Shown piece by piece: positions 6,860 to 12,594 of a DNA stretch of 12,594 nt. The DNA is from Candidatus Bathyarchaeota archaeon. Its GTDB lineage: Archaea; Thermoproteota; Bathyarchaeia; Bathyarchaeales; DTEX01. The stretch spans positions 1 through 12,594 of the forward strand of contig JAGGUU010000006.1 in assembly GCA_021158305.1 (NCBI GenBank), in the 5' to 3' direction. A program made the translations under genes and the position numbers. Below the pieces are notes generated by a model. The model searched no databases, had not been told where the DNA came from, and worked only from the letters and a program-made list of their open reading frames with translations. How positions within the stretch are numbered: position 1 is the stretch's first letter; every line of letters starts with the position of its first letter.

Positions 6860-7075
6860 ATGTCTTCGACTTTCACTATACGAATACCGCGTGAGCTCAA
6901 GGAGAGGATGAAGAAGCTTCCTGTTAAGTGGAGTGAAGAGATTAGGCTCTTCATTGAGGAAAGAGTCAAACACTTAGAGCTTATCAGAACTATTGAAGAC
7001 GTAGAGTTAAGAGCTGAGAGAAGAAGGTTAAGAGTGGACTCGACAAGGCTCATCAGGGAGGATAGAGAGCAATAA
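6860..7075 (+). CDS. vapB: VapB-type antitoxin (ribbon-helix-helix)
   Basis: Antitoxin of a VapBC pair, 71 residues. SSTFTIRIPRELKERMKKLP (2-21) is the strand and first helix typical of archaeal RHH VapB proteins, and VKWSEEIRLFIEERVKHLEL completes the DNA-binding fold. The C-terminal part (ELRAERRRLRVDSTRLIREDREQ region) is strongly charged and should bind the VapC active site. I chose ATG 6860 because GGTG at 6849-6852 is a well-spaced ribosome site and family proteins begin right before this strand. An in-frame TTG at 6809 would add 17 residues without support. Its stop overlaps the presumed vapC start. It likely represses its own promoter. Confidence 0.88.
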   Translation: MSSTFTIRIPRELKERMKKLPVKWSEEIRLFIEERVKHLELIRTIEDVELRAERRRLRVDSTRLIREDREQ

Positions 7076-7503
7076 GTCTCGTTTTAGACTCAAACATCCT
7101 AGTGAAGCTCGTCACGGATGAGCCTGGCTCTAGAGAAGCTAGGAAAACGATAAAGAGGTACCTTAAGGATGGTTATTCCCTATATACTGTGGATATAGCT
7201 CTGGCTGAAAGCCTAAACGCCATCTGGAAGCATACCAGAATCCACAGGGACTTAGAAATAGAGGAGGCAAAATCTGCAATTCAGGACTTGACAAAGATAT
7301 ATGACGCTATAAACATACTTGAAACCAGAGAACTCTCAAATGAAGCCGCTGAGATATCTCTAACAAAAGGCATAACAATCTATGATTCCCTGTACATAGC
7401 GGCAGCGATGAAACTGAAAGCCACACTTTACACTGCAGACCAAAAATTATGCAGCATATCAAAGGAACTAGTAGTCTCTAATCTTCTCAAACCTCACCAA
7501 TAA
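7072..7503 (+). CDS. vapC: VapC-type PIN-domain toxin, apparent ATA start
   Basis: PIN-domain ribonuclease toxin, 143 residues if it begins at 7072. The four PIN acidic residues are present: D6 in LVLDSN, E46 in ALAESLN, D105 in TIYDSLY and D123 in YTADQKL. VapC toxins cleave tRNA or rRNA with Mg2+. No ATG, GTG or TTG precedes the first catalytic Asp in this frame: the codons after the stop at 7063-7065 are AGA GCA ATA AGT CTC GTT TTA GAC. The first usual start is GTG 7102, which would lose D6 and the first strand. GGGAGG at 7056-7061 is ideally placed ten bases before ATA 7072, and ATA overlaps the vapB stop as vapC ATGs usually do. Either ATA is used, or ATG mutated to ATA and silenced the toxin, or there is a base error. 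Confidence 0.8.
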   Translation: MSLVLDSNILVKLVTDEPGSREARKTIKRYLKDGYSLYTVDIALAESLNAIWKHTRIHRDLEIEEAKSAIQDLTKIYDAINILETRELSNEAAEISLTKGITIYDSLYIAAAMKLKATLYTADQKLCSISKELVVSNLLKPHQ

Positions 7504-7749
7504 TCTTGGAAAATTATCGCTTCATGGCTAATTACTTGAAAGAAGGAAAATTAGCTATTTCCCGTTAGTGCGAATTCTTCAGTTTAGAATGAGAGCTTAA
7601 ACCCCATATTTATTGCTCCTCCAACTAAAAAACCTAAAGCATGGAAAATATAAATTACGTATGAGAGAACGATTGCTTACGCATCGATCCTTAAGAGAAA
7701 CCAAGTAAAGCTGCGATCTTCTAGGTTATTCTTATCGGAATAGAGTGTT
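7504..7749. other. Gene-poor stretch, possible membrane-protein fragment
   Basis: No intact gene is visible in these 246 bases between vapC and the winged-helix gene. On the minus strand, 7584-7670 is open from a TAA to a TAA and encodes a hydrophobic stretch (IVLSYVIYIFHALGFLVGG followed by AINMGFKLSF). It has no start codon before its late Met and could be the last helix of a lost membrane protein, or chance. Nothing else stood out. Confidence 0.25.
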
Positions 7750-8073
7750 TTAGACTGAACGATAATATTGCATTGGTATTGAAGGCGCTAGATTACTCAT
7801 ATGTTCTTTTCCTCTCGGAGAATAAAATATGTACATTAGTTTTTTAAGGCTGAATAGCACGTTTCTTCCTCTTTCCGTCAGAATATAGCATCTATGATTG
7901 TCCTGCTTAATCTCCTTAATCAAGCCTTTTTCCATGAGAGATCTTAAGATCTCTTTGAGGGGACGCCATGACAAGTTGCATCTATACATGATATTCGTCG
8001 GCCTATTGACTCCTCGATTTATCTCCTCAAGAACATCAAGATATATCTCTAACCTCGATCTCTTCCCGGTCAT
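7750..8073 (-). CDS. Winged-helix DNA-binding protein (HTH_45-like)
   Basis: Small transcription regulator, 107 residues from ATG 8073. KRSRLEIYLDVLEEINRGV, then TNIMYRCNLSWRPLKEILRS (helix-turn-helix) and LMEKGLIKEIKQDN with RCYILTERGRNVL (wing and last helix) match the winged-helix layout of the archaeal HTH_45 family, in which R-x-R-L-E/D-I at the start and I-M-Y-x-x-N-L-S are usual. A TTG at 8109 would add 12 residues, but the likely transcript start lies close to it, so I prefer ATG 8073, where family members usually begin. The tail (SPRGKEHMSNLAPSIPMQYYRSV) is unlike the core. The gene is on the same strand as the next small winged-helix gene, 109 bases downstream of it. Targets are unknown. 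Confidence 0.8.
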   Translation of the reverse strand: MTGKRSRLEIYLDVLEEINRGVNRPTNIMYRCNLSWRPLKEILRSLMEKGLIKEIKQDNHRCYILTERGRNVLFSLKKLMYIFYSPRGKEHMSNLAPSIPMQYYRSV

Positions 8074-8128
8074 AACATCACGAGCCGGTGAGAGATGAGA
8101 TTTGAACAAGATCTTTGCTTCAGATCCT

Positions 8129-8138
8129 AATTATATGT
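8129..8138 (-). promoter_or_regulatory. Candidate TATA box of the HTH_45-like gene
   Basis: The minus strand reads ACATATAATT. Transcription about 26 bases on would begin near 8106-8108, which fits a leader of about 33 bases for ATG 8073 and argues against the upstream TTG 8109. Confidence 0.4.
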
Positions 8139-8182
8139 TATGGATGAAAAAACTATAGCTAAAATTCTCGATTAAAAATATG

Positions 8183-8401
8183 CTATTTAACAGTTGCCTC
8201 CAGCATCTTAACCCTGACGAATTTTGTCTTTTTCGCCGACCAGAGAATTGTCTGCTTCTTATAAACCTCAACAAGCCCTTTTCTGATAAGGCTGGGAAGC
8301 GCCCCCGTCAGTCTCCTCGGAATATTCGAAGTCGGAACCTCGCCAGCCTTTCTTAGATATTCGTAGAGTTGAATCTCCGTTGGAGACATATCCTCCTTCA
8401 A
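8183..8401 (-). CDS. Small winged-helix-like protein
   Basis: A 72-residue basic protein. SPTEIQLYEYLRKAGEVPTS (6-25) followed by NIPRRLTGALPSLIRKGLVE and VYKKQTILWSAKKTKFVRV looks like helix, recognition helix, and beta-wing of a minimal winged-helix domain. I do not recognise a named family. TTG 8401 is the likely start because GGAGG lies about five bases before it; ATG 8389 is the alternative but its Shine-Dalgarno spacing is too short. It is divergent from the MEMO gene, with promoters back to back at 8439-8458, so it may regulate that gene and itself. DNA binding is inferred from the fold pattern. Confidence 0.65.
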   Translation of the reverse strand: MKEDMSPTEIQLYEYLRKAGEVPTSNIPRRLTGALPSLIRKGLVEVYKKQTILWSAKKTKFVRVKMLEATVK

Positions 8402-8438
8402 GATGCCCTCCTCTCGTAAGGCTCTGTGAAATTACTAT

Positions 8439-8458
8439 TTTATATCATGATGTATAAA
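8439..8458. promoter_or_regulatory. Back-to-back TATA boxes of the divergent winged-helix and MEMO genes
   Basis: TTTATA (8439-8444) and its inverse TATAAA (8453-8458) face outward around a central ATCATGAT palindrome (8444-8451). The plus box predicts a start near 8469, about ten bases before the MEMO ATG 8479. The minus box predicts one near 8428, about 26 bases before TTG 8401. The boxes are only eight bases apart, so TBP could hardly occupy both, and a dimeric regulator could cover both. Confidence 0.5.
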
Positions 8459-8478
8459 TGTAACTTGAGGAGACATGC

Positions 8479-9378
8479 ATGTATATTAGAAGACCTTCCG
8501 CATGGGGCTTCCATCCCTTCGAAGCTGAGGAGGAAAGACACGAGATCGAACAGTGCTTCCTCTCAAAACATGGAATTGGCGATAAGCCCAGAGTATCTGA
8601 GAGTGGAATGCGCAGAATAGTCGGCGCCGTTGTCCCCCATGCTGGACTCATCTACTCGGGACCTATAGCATCTCATGCGTATTATTACTTGGCGAAGGAT
8701 GGAAGGCCAGAAACATTCGTGATTTTGGGGGTTAGCCATTCTGGGAATCCCGGATTCGCCACTATGCTTGATGCCGTCTGGAGAATGCCCATGGGTGATG
8801 TGAATGTTGATGCGGAGCTCGCGAGGAGCATCGTTAAGCATTCAGATTTTGTGGATGTAAATCCAGCTGCGCATGAGGGAGAACACTCCATAGAGATTCA
8901 GCTCCCCTTCCTGCAGTACGTGTATGGCGAGGGCTTCAGGATAGTTCCCATCACGGTTGGCTATGGAGACTATGATATGTGCGTGAATGTTGGAGACGCG
9001 ATCTCTAAAGCTGCAAAAGAGACTGGAAGAGACATCGTCGTGCTCGGTAGCACAGACTTCACGCATTACGGCGCCATTTACGGCTACACGCCCGCTGGAA
9101 CAAGACCTATTGAAAAGGTTTTAAGGTGGATTTATCAGACCGATAAGTCCCTAATCGATAAGATACTATCCTTAGACGCGGAGGGACTTGTTAGATCAGT
9201 TCGCGAAAACAACTATACTATGTGCGGTTGCCTCCCGGTTGCCACGATGATTATAGCCGCGAAGAAGATGGGAGCATCTGGGGGTAGGTTGTTAAAGTAT
9301 GCAACTAGCTATGACGTTCAAGGATCCTCTGAAGCGATAGTAGGCTACGCTTCGATAGTGATTGAAAAGAAGCAGTAA
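8479..9378 (+). CDS. MEMO-family protein (AmmeMemoRadiSam system protein B-like)
   Basis: Member of the MEMO1 family, related in fold to class III extradiol dioxygenases; its archaeal function is unknown. Length 299 fits the family. Conserved residues: H54 in VVPHAGLIYSG, H87 in LGVSHSG, the H132/E133/E135/H136 stretch in AHEGEHSIEIQLPFLQ, H196 in STDFTHYG, and C249 in YTMCGCLP. They correspond to the human MEMO1 metal-site residues (H49, H81, C244) and neighbours, so metal binding is probably kept. ATG 8479 has GAGGAG at 8467-8472 as ribosome site, six bases away. The start MYIRRPSAWGFHPF is typical (P-A-x-x-G-x-F/W-Y/H-P). No AMMECR1 or radical-SAM partner lies in the window. Transcribed away from a small winged-helix gene. 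Confidence 0.95.
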   Translation: MYIRRPSAWGFHPFEAEEERHEIEQCFLSKHGIGDKPRVSESGMRRIVGAVVPHAGLIYSGPIASHAYYYLAKDGRPETFVILGVSHSGNPGFATMLDAVWRMPMGDVNVDAELARSIVKHSDFVDVNPAAHEGEHSIEIQLPFLQYVYGEGFRIVPITVGYGDYDMCVNVGDAISKAAKETGRDIVVLGSTDFTHYGAIYGYTPAGTRPIEKVLRWIYQTDKSLIDKILSLDAEGLVRSVRENNYTMCGCLPVATMIIAAKKMGASGGRLLKYATSYDVQGSSEAIVGYASIVIEKKQ

Positions 9379-9416
9379 ATCTTTGATTGCTCCGCCGATC
9401 ATTCGGTTCTTTACTC

Positions 9417-9430
9417 AAAATTTATTTAAT
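9417..9430 (+). promoter_or_regulatory. Candidate TATA box of the DUF1512 operon
   Basis: AAAATTTATTTAAT lies in the 87-base gap after the MEMO gene. A start about 26 bases on falls near 9450, leaving about 16 bases before ATG 9466. This suggests the DUF1512 operon is transcribed separately from MEMO. Confidence 0.45.
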
Positions 9431-9465
9431 GGATTCTTCACTTTTCTATCGGTGCCGTAATACTA

Positions 9466-10593
9466 ATGAATATCCAGTCAACCTTCACTTCGCAGGCTCC
9501 CTTTCAAGACAATATAGTAGCGATGATTCTACAGGTTCTCTGGCTAGCATTCTTTATTCTCTACATGTTCTATGGACAGAAGATTCAAGTTAAGATAATG
9601 CTTAAGGAGATTGAGGGATCGCTTTTCAGACTTAAGCTAATGAGAGACCGTGGACGGGAGATAGCAATATCAACTATTAAGAGTATTAGCAAAGGCAATA
9701 GTGACCCGACGGATAGGATCGACCGGCTTCTTGAACATGTCTACATTCCTCCAGTTGATCTGGATCCTTCCGGAATAATAAGGCGGCTTGAACACTTAAT
9801 CAATGTTCGAGACTTTAAGTTTAAAGAGGAAGTTAAGCTGATGGTCCCCGACGCTGATGAGGCTCAGATAAACAATTTAACAAACATGATCGAAGCGGCG
9901 ATGGCTCTGAATCAAATATACAAGGCCGTAAGGCACTACTATCTCATAGGAAAGAAAACTTCAAGCTTCTACATTATACTACAGCTACAGATGATTCTTC
10001 CGCAGATAATGATGGAGACTAAAGCTTACGCGAGAGCCCTCGTTGCCTTCAAGAATGGACAGCCAATAGGTGATGGGATAGGCCCGCTCATCGCCGCTAG
10101 GCTAATGCACGGAAGCAAATCATATGAGATAGTAGATGACACTGTTGTTGGAAGGGTTCCGCTGGAGGGACGAGTCGCATACGTGTTGAAAGCGAAGGGG
10201 CCTGGAGGAAATGTGGGCAAGCCAGGTGAGGCTATAAGGCAACTTCTTGAGGAGAAAGGAGGGGAGATAAGCAGAATAATAGTTATCGATGCTGCTCAGA
10301 AATTTGAAGGGGAGAAGCCGGGCGAGGTTGTTGAGGGAACAGGAGTAGCTATAGGTGGGCCTGGAGTGGACAAGTATAAGGTTGAGGAAGTCGCGACGAA
10401 ATATAAGATTCCATTAAGCGCAATCTTGGTGAAGGAAGGCATAGGTGATGTCGTCTCAACTATGAGGAAGGAAATAGCTGATAGTGTCAACGAGGTTATA
10501 GATAGGATAAAGAGAATTGTTCGGGAGACTACCAAGGAAGGAGACAGCGTCATAATTGCAGGTATAGGAAATACTATTGGAATAGCTCAGTAG
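9466..10593 (+). CDS. DUF1512-family archaeal membrane-anchored protein
   Basis: Uncharacterised archaeal protein of the DUF1512 family, 375 residues. One clear membrane helix lies near the N-terminus (about 17-37, VAMILQVLWLAFFILYMF), followed by a basic, helical region (RLKLMRDRGREIAISTIKSI). A second, more amphipathic hydrophobic stretch is at 167-184. The C-terminal half is glycine-rich and well ordered: GDGIGPLIAARLMHG (202-216), KGPGGNVGKPGEAIRQLLEE (244-263), IIVIDAAQKFEGEKPGE (271-287), GTGVAIGGPGVDKY (291-304). The repeated GG/GPG turns between strands suggest a nucleotide- or phosphate-binding fold, but I see no standard Walker or Rossmann motif. It is followed nine bases later by a two-helix zinc-ribbon protein, whose ribosome site overlaps this gene's stop. 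The two probably work together at the membrane. Function unknown. Confidence 0.88.
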   Translation: MNIQSTFTSQAPFQDNIVAMILQVLWLAFFILYMFYGQKIQVKIMLKEIEGSLFRLKLMRDRGREIAISTIKSISKGNSDPTDRIDRLLEHVYIPPVDLDPSGIIRRLEHLINVRDFKFKEEVKLMVPDADEAQINNLTNMIEAAMALNQIYKAVRHYYLIGKKTSSFYIILQLQMILPQIMMETKAYARALVAFKNGQPIGDGIGPLIAARLMHGSKSYEIVDDTVVGRVPLEGRVAYVLKAKGPGGNVGKPGEAIRQLLEEKGGEISRIIVIDAAQKFEGEKPGEVVEGTGVAIGGPGVDKYKVEEVATKYKIPLSAILVKEGIGDVVSTMRKEIADSVNEVIDRIKRIVRETTKEGDSVIIAGIGNTIGIAQ

Positions 10594-10602
10594 GAGACCT
10601 TT

Positions 10603-11016
10603 ATGAGTAAGAGTTCCGGCGATATAAGGAGAACGCAGGTATATTTCGTATCGATGATAATAGTCTTGATGCTCCTCTCCTTAATAACGTTGCTACAAGC
10701 CTTCAAAACATATAGAGAGAAAGGATATGTGGATTATCTCTCATTCACCCTAAGCATAAGCGCCATCACTTTATCAGTTTATATGATTCTCCAGATGAAG
10801 ACGAGACCTCCAAAGACTGGTTTCGAGCAGCCGGAAGTCTTCACGGTTATACGATGCTCTAAATGCGGCTTCGAAACCACAAGGAAATTCAAGGAGGGAG
10901 ATTACATCTTGAAGGAAGCGGATCTATGCCCGAAATGTAAGGAACCTACCTTCATATATATGATATTTAGGAAGGCCGACGAGGAAGAGAAGAAGAGAGA
11001 ACGTTACGAGCTATAG
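10603..11016 (+). CDS. Two-helix membrane protein with cytoplasmic-type zinc ribbon
   Basis: A 137-residue protein. Two membrane helices (about 14-34, YFVSMIIVLMLLSLITLL; and 46-65, LSFTLSISAITLSVYMIL) are joined by a short charged loop, followed by a zinc ribbon with C85-S-K-C88 and C109-P-K-C112, and an acidic/basic tail (KADEEEKKRERYEL). By the positive-inside rule both termini are likely cytoplasmic, so the ribbon would face the cytoplasm. AGGAG at 10592-10596 overlaps the stop of the DUF1512 gene and is well placed for ATG 10603, so the pair form an operon. The ribbon could bind nucleic acid or protein. I know no function for it. It ends eight bases from the convergent map gene. Confidence 0.85.
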   Translation: MSKSSGDIRRTQVYFVSMIIVLMLLSLITLLQAFKTYREKGYVDYLSFTLSISAITLSVYMILQMKTRPPKTGFEQPEVFTVIRCSKCGFETTRKFKEGDYILKEADLCPKCKEPTFIYMIFRKADEEEKKRERYEL

Positions 11017-11024
11017 CGGTCTCT

Positions 11025-11936
11025 CTACTCCGTCAATACGACAGCACCGCTCTTATCTATGTACACTGTATGTTCAAACTGAGCTACCCATCCTCCACTT
11101 GCCTCGATGAAGACCGGATAAGCCATTATACATCTGGATTCAAGAAGCTCCCTAAATGATGATTCGCTCATAAACCTGCACTTCGCAAGCCACCTCTTGG
11201 CGAATGGTAATGTTCTATAATTCTTCTCTATGCACCTCAGCAAATTCTTAGATACCCCAGTTTTCAAGCCTCTCCTTTTCAAAAATCTGAATATGTGCGC
11301 CTCTGAACCTTCGATCACTCTTCCCTCAGAATCAGGAGTTGTTACGAAGGGCTCGATAGCGTAAACCTCTCCTTCATGGATCTTTCTGAAGGATACGTGG
11401 GAAACATTCGGTAGGGATTTACCAGTATGAACTGCGTATCGACCAATCTGATGCCCAGTAAGGTTGGAGACGGGCTTAAATCCCATATTCTCAATAACTT
11501 TTTGGATTTTCGACCCGAGCTCCGAAGTGGAGATTCCAGGCCGAATAGTCCGAATAGCGGCCTCCAATGCCTCCTTAGACGCTTGAATCATGCCCATATA
11601 CTCCTGATTGAAGCATACGGTGACGGCTGTGTCGGCAATGTATCCGTCAATATGCACTCCTACATCGATCTTCACAACCGATTTTCTGGGAATTCTTCTC
11701 TCATCTCCTGGAGGGGAAGTATAATGTGCGGCGACATCATTAACGGAGACATTGCAGGGGAAGGCTGGCTTCCCCCCAAGCCTCCGAATAGCGGCCTCAG
11801 CCATCTCACAAACCTCGATTATGCGCATCCCCTCCTTGACAACTCTGGCGATCTCCTTCCTAACCTTGGATGCTATTCTGCCAGCTTCCTCATACTTCTC
11901 AAGTACCTCCCTGTCTAGAAGAGGCAAAATCTCCAC
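11025..11936 (-). CDS. map: Methionine aminopeptidase, type II
   Basis: Removes the initiator Met from nascent proteins in the cytoplasm using a two-metal site. All residues expected from the archaeal type II enzyme (Pyrococcus) are in place: H71 (HYTSP), metal ligands D91 (KIDVGVH), D102 (IADTAVTV), H162 (LTGHQIG), E195 (AIEPF) and E288 (QFEHTV), and H170 in VHTGKSLPNV. The helical insertion typical of type II enzymes (about residues 216-268) is present, and no N-terminal extension exists, as usual in archaea. Length 303 is normal. It begins at GTG 11936 with GGAT just before it. Its 3' end is eight bases from the end of the zinc-ribbon gene (convergent), and its promoter region is shared with divergent pfkA. 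Confidence 0.97.
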   Translation of the reverse strand: MEILPLLDREVLEKYEEAGRIASKVRKEIARVVKEGMRIIEVCEMAEAAIRRLGGKPAFPCNVSVNDVAAHYTSPPGDERRIPRKSVVKIDVGVHIDGYIADTAVTVCFNQEYMGMIQASKEALEAAIRTIRPGISTSELGSKIQKVIENMGFKPVSNLTGHQIGRYAVHTGKSLPNVSHVSFRKIHEGEVYAIEPFVTTPDSEGRVIEGSEAHIFRFLKRRGLKTGVSKNLLRCIEKNYRTLPFAKRWLAKCRFMSESSFRELLESRCIMAYPVFIEASGGWVAQFEHTVYIDKSGAVVLTE

Positions 11937-11983
11937 CTATCCGCTTTGATCGTTTATCCATTAACTTGCAGCTCAGATATACT

Positions 11984-11995
11984 ATTATACTTTTT
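11984..11995 (-). promoter_or_regulatory. Candidate TATA box of map
   Basis: The minus strand reads AAAAAGTATAAT, a good BRE/TATA-like sequence. A start about 26 bases downstream falls near 11962, leaving a leader of about 26 bases to GTG 11936. Confidence 0.45.
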
Positions 11996-12019
11996 GCGCC
12001 TTCATCACCAGATTCTATG

Positions 12020-12037
12020 AGATTTAAGAATAAATCT
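12020..12037. promoter_or_regulatory. Perfect inverted repeat in the map/pfkA divergent region
   Basis: AGATTTA-AGAA-TAAATCT has seven-base perfect arms around a four-base spacer. It sits between the map TATA candidate (11984-11995) and an AT-rich pfkA TATA candidate (ATAATTACTT, 12051-12060). Its placement 14 bases before the latter suits a regulator of pfkA. In AT-rich DNA a dyad of this size can also arise by chance. Confidence 0.35.
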
Positions 12038-12093
12038 TGTAAGGAAAGAGATAATTACTTAACGAAAAAGATTGTGACGGGTTCGTGATGTAG

Positions 12094-12594
12094 ATGGCCG
12101 TGAATAGAATAGGAGTAGTCACCGCTGGAGGGGATGCTCCTGGAATGAATGCAGCGATACGTGCAGTAGTCCGGTCAGCTATTCATAATGGCTTAGAAGT
12201 TATAGGCTTCGAGAGGGGATATGCAGGACTCATTGAAGGATTAGCTCGTCCTCTAAAGGCCCGATCCGTTAGCGGAATAATAAATCTGGGAGGAACAATT
12301 CTTAAGACTCGAAGATGCGAAAAGATGAAAACGCAGGAAGGGATAGAGAAAGCCGCTGAAAAATTGAAGAAGCATAGAATAGACGGACTTGTAGCGATTG
12401 GGGGAGACGGAACCTTTAGGGGAGCCAGCAAACTTTATGAAGCAAGCGGAATTCCCATAATTGGCATTCCAGCGACAATAGATAATGATGTCTCGGGAAC
12501 GGATACAACTATAGGATTTGACACGGCGGTTAATACTGCTCTGTCAGCGATAGACAAGATAAGAGACACGGCGACATCGCATGAGAGAATCTTC
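12094..12594 (+). CDS. pfkA: 6-phosphofructokinase (PfkA family), partial
   Basis: Phosphorylates fructose 6-phosphate to fructose 1,6-bisphosphate in glycolysis; the first 167 residues are in the window. Motifs of the PfkA family are clear: GGDAPGMNA (12-20), the LGGTILKTRR loop (65-74), IGGDGTFRGA (102-111), IPATIDNDVSGTDTTIGFDT (125-144) with catalytic Asp130, and the RDTATSHERI segment (157-166). The residue after GGD is Gly106 (E. coli G104), as in ATP-dependent enzymes rather than the Asp of PPi enzymes. The second discriminating site (E. coli G124) is Ala127, not the PPi-type Lys. ATP is thus the likely donor. ATG 12094 is the chosen start, with GTGAT a few bases before; GTG 12100 is possible. 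Many archaea use ADP-PFK or lack this step, so a PfkA enzyme is notable. It is divergent from map. Confidence 0.95.
   Translation, partial: MAVNRIGVVTAGGDAPGMNAAIRAVVRSAIHNGLEVIGFERGYAGLIEGLARPLKARSVSGIINLGGTILKTRRCEKMKTQEGIEKAAEKLKKHRIDGLVAIGGDGTFRGASKLYEASGIPIIGIPATIDNDVSGTDTTIGFDTAVNTALSAIDKIRDTATSHERIF

Noticed and set aside
6781..7053. Minus-strand open frame opposite vapB
   Set aside because: Serine/leucine-rich mirror of the VapB helices; the VapB reading has a clear fold and ribosome site.
11427..11918. 163-codon plus-strand open frame opposite map
   Set aside because: Map is unambiguous with all catalytic residues; this frame has no recognisable domain or start signal.
11972..12009. 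Possible C/D box small RNA on the minus strand (GTGATGA then CTGA)
   Set aside because: Only one C-like and one D-like box, no internal D'/C' pair and no terminal stem; it also overlaps the map promoter.

Overview
The window looks like a chromosomal segment of an archaeon. Evidence is a type II methionine aminopeptidase, a DUF1512 membrane protein with a partner zinc-ribbon protein, a MEMO-family protein, archaeal RHH/RelE and VapBC toxin-antitoxin pairs, an HTH_45-like winged-helix protein, and TATA-like boxes about 25-30 bases before likely transcript starts. The HTH_45-like protein and the bacterial-type ATP-phosphofructokinase suggest the TACK superphylum (for example a Bathyarchaeia-like lineage), but that placement is inference. 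I see no tRNA, rRNA, CRISPR array or intact insertion sequence.

Layout. 1-944 (minus) is the ATPase of an ABC exporter, running off the left edge. 1027-2463 (minus) is purF, first enzyme of de novo purine synthesis. 2464-2652 is a divergent region with purF's promoter, a decayed guaA 3' tail and the operator of a toxin-antitoxin pair. 2653-3140 (plus) is an RHH/RelE pair. 3141-3906 has no intact gene and holds a probable decayed minus-strand gene. 3907-6516 (plus) is a large PTPS-related/GT-C-like envelope protein. 6517-6859 has no intact gene but carries a second, degraded copy of the purF head and guaA tail. 6860-7503 (plus) is a VapBC pair. 7504-7749 is mostly empty. 7750-8401 (minus) has two small winged-helix proteins. 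8479-9378 (plus) is MEMO. 9466-11016 (plus) is a DUF1512 plus zinc-ribbon operon, convergent with map (11025-11936, minus). 12094-12594 (plus) is the start of pfkA, divergent from map.

The main observation is a direct repeat of about 175 bp at 2404-2577 and 6533-6707. Each copy is a guaA 3' end, an intergenic promoter segment and the 5' start of purF, all reading on the minus strand. In the left copy purF is intact and guaA is a stub. In the right copy both are stubs. Each guaA stub gives way to a different toxin-antitoxin operon pointing away from it. This suggests that a guaA-purF locus was duplicated or split by a block of about 4 kb (RHH/RelE, decayed gene, envelope protein), and that the remaining guaA body was lost with VapBC now in its place.

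The right third is housekeeping: purine synthesis, protein N-terminal processing and glycolysis, plus uncharacterised archaeal membrane proteins. The middle is an accessory zone with the toxin-antitoxin pairs, decayed genes and the envelope protein.
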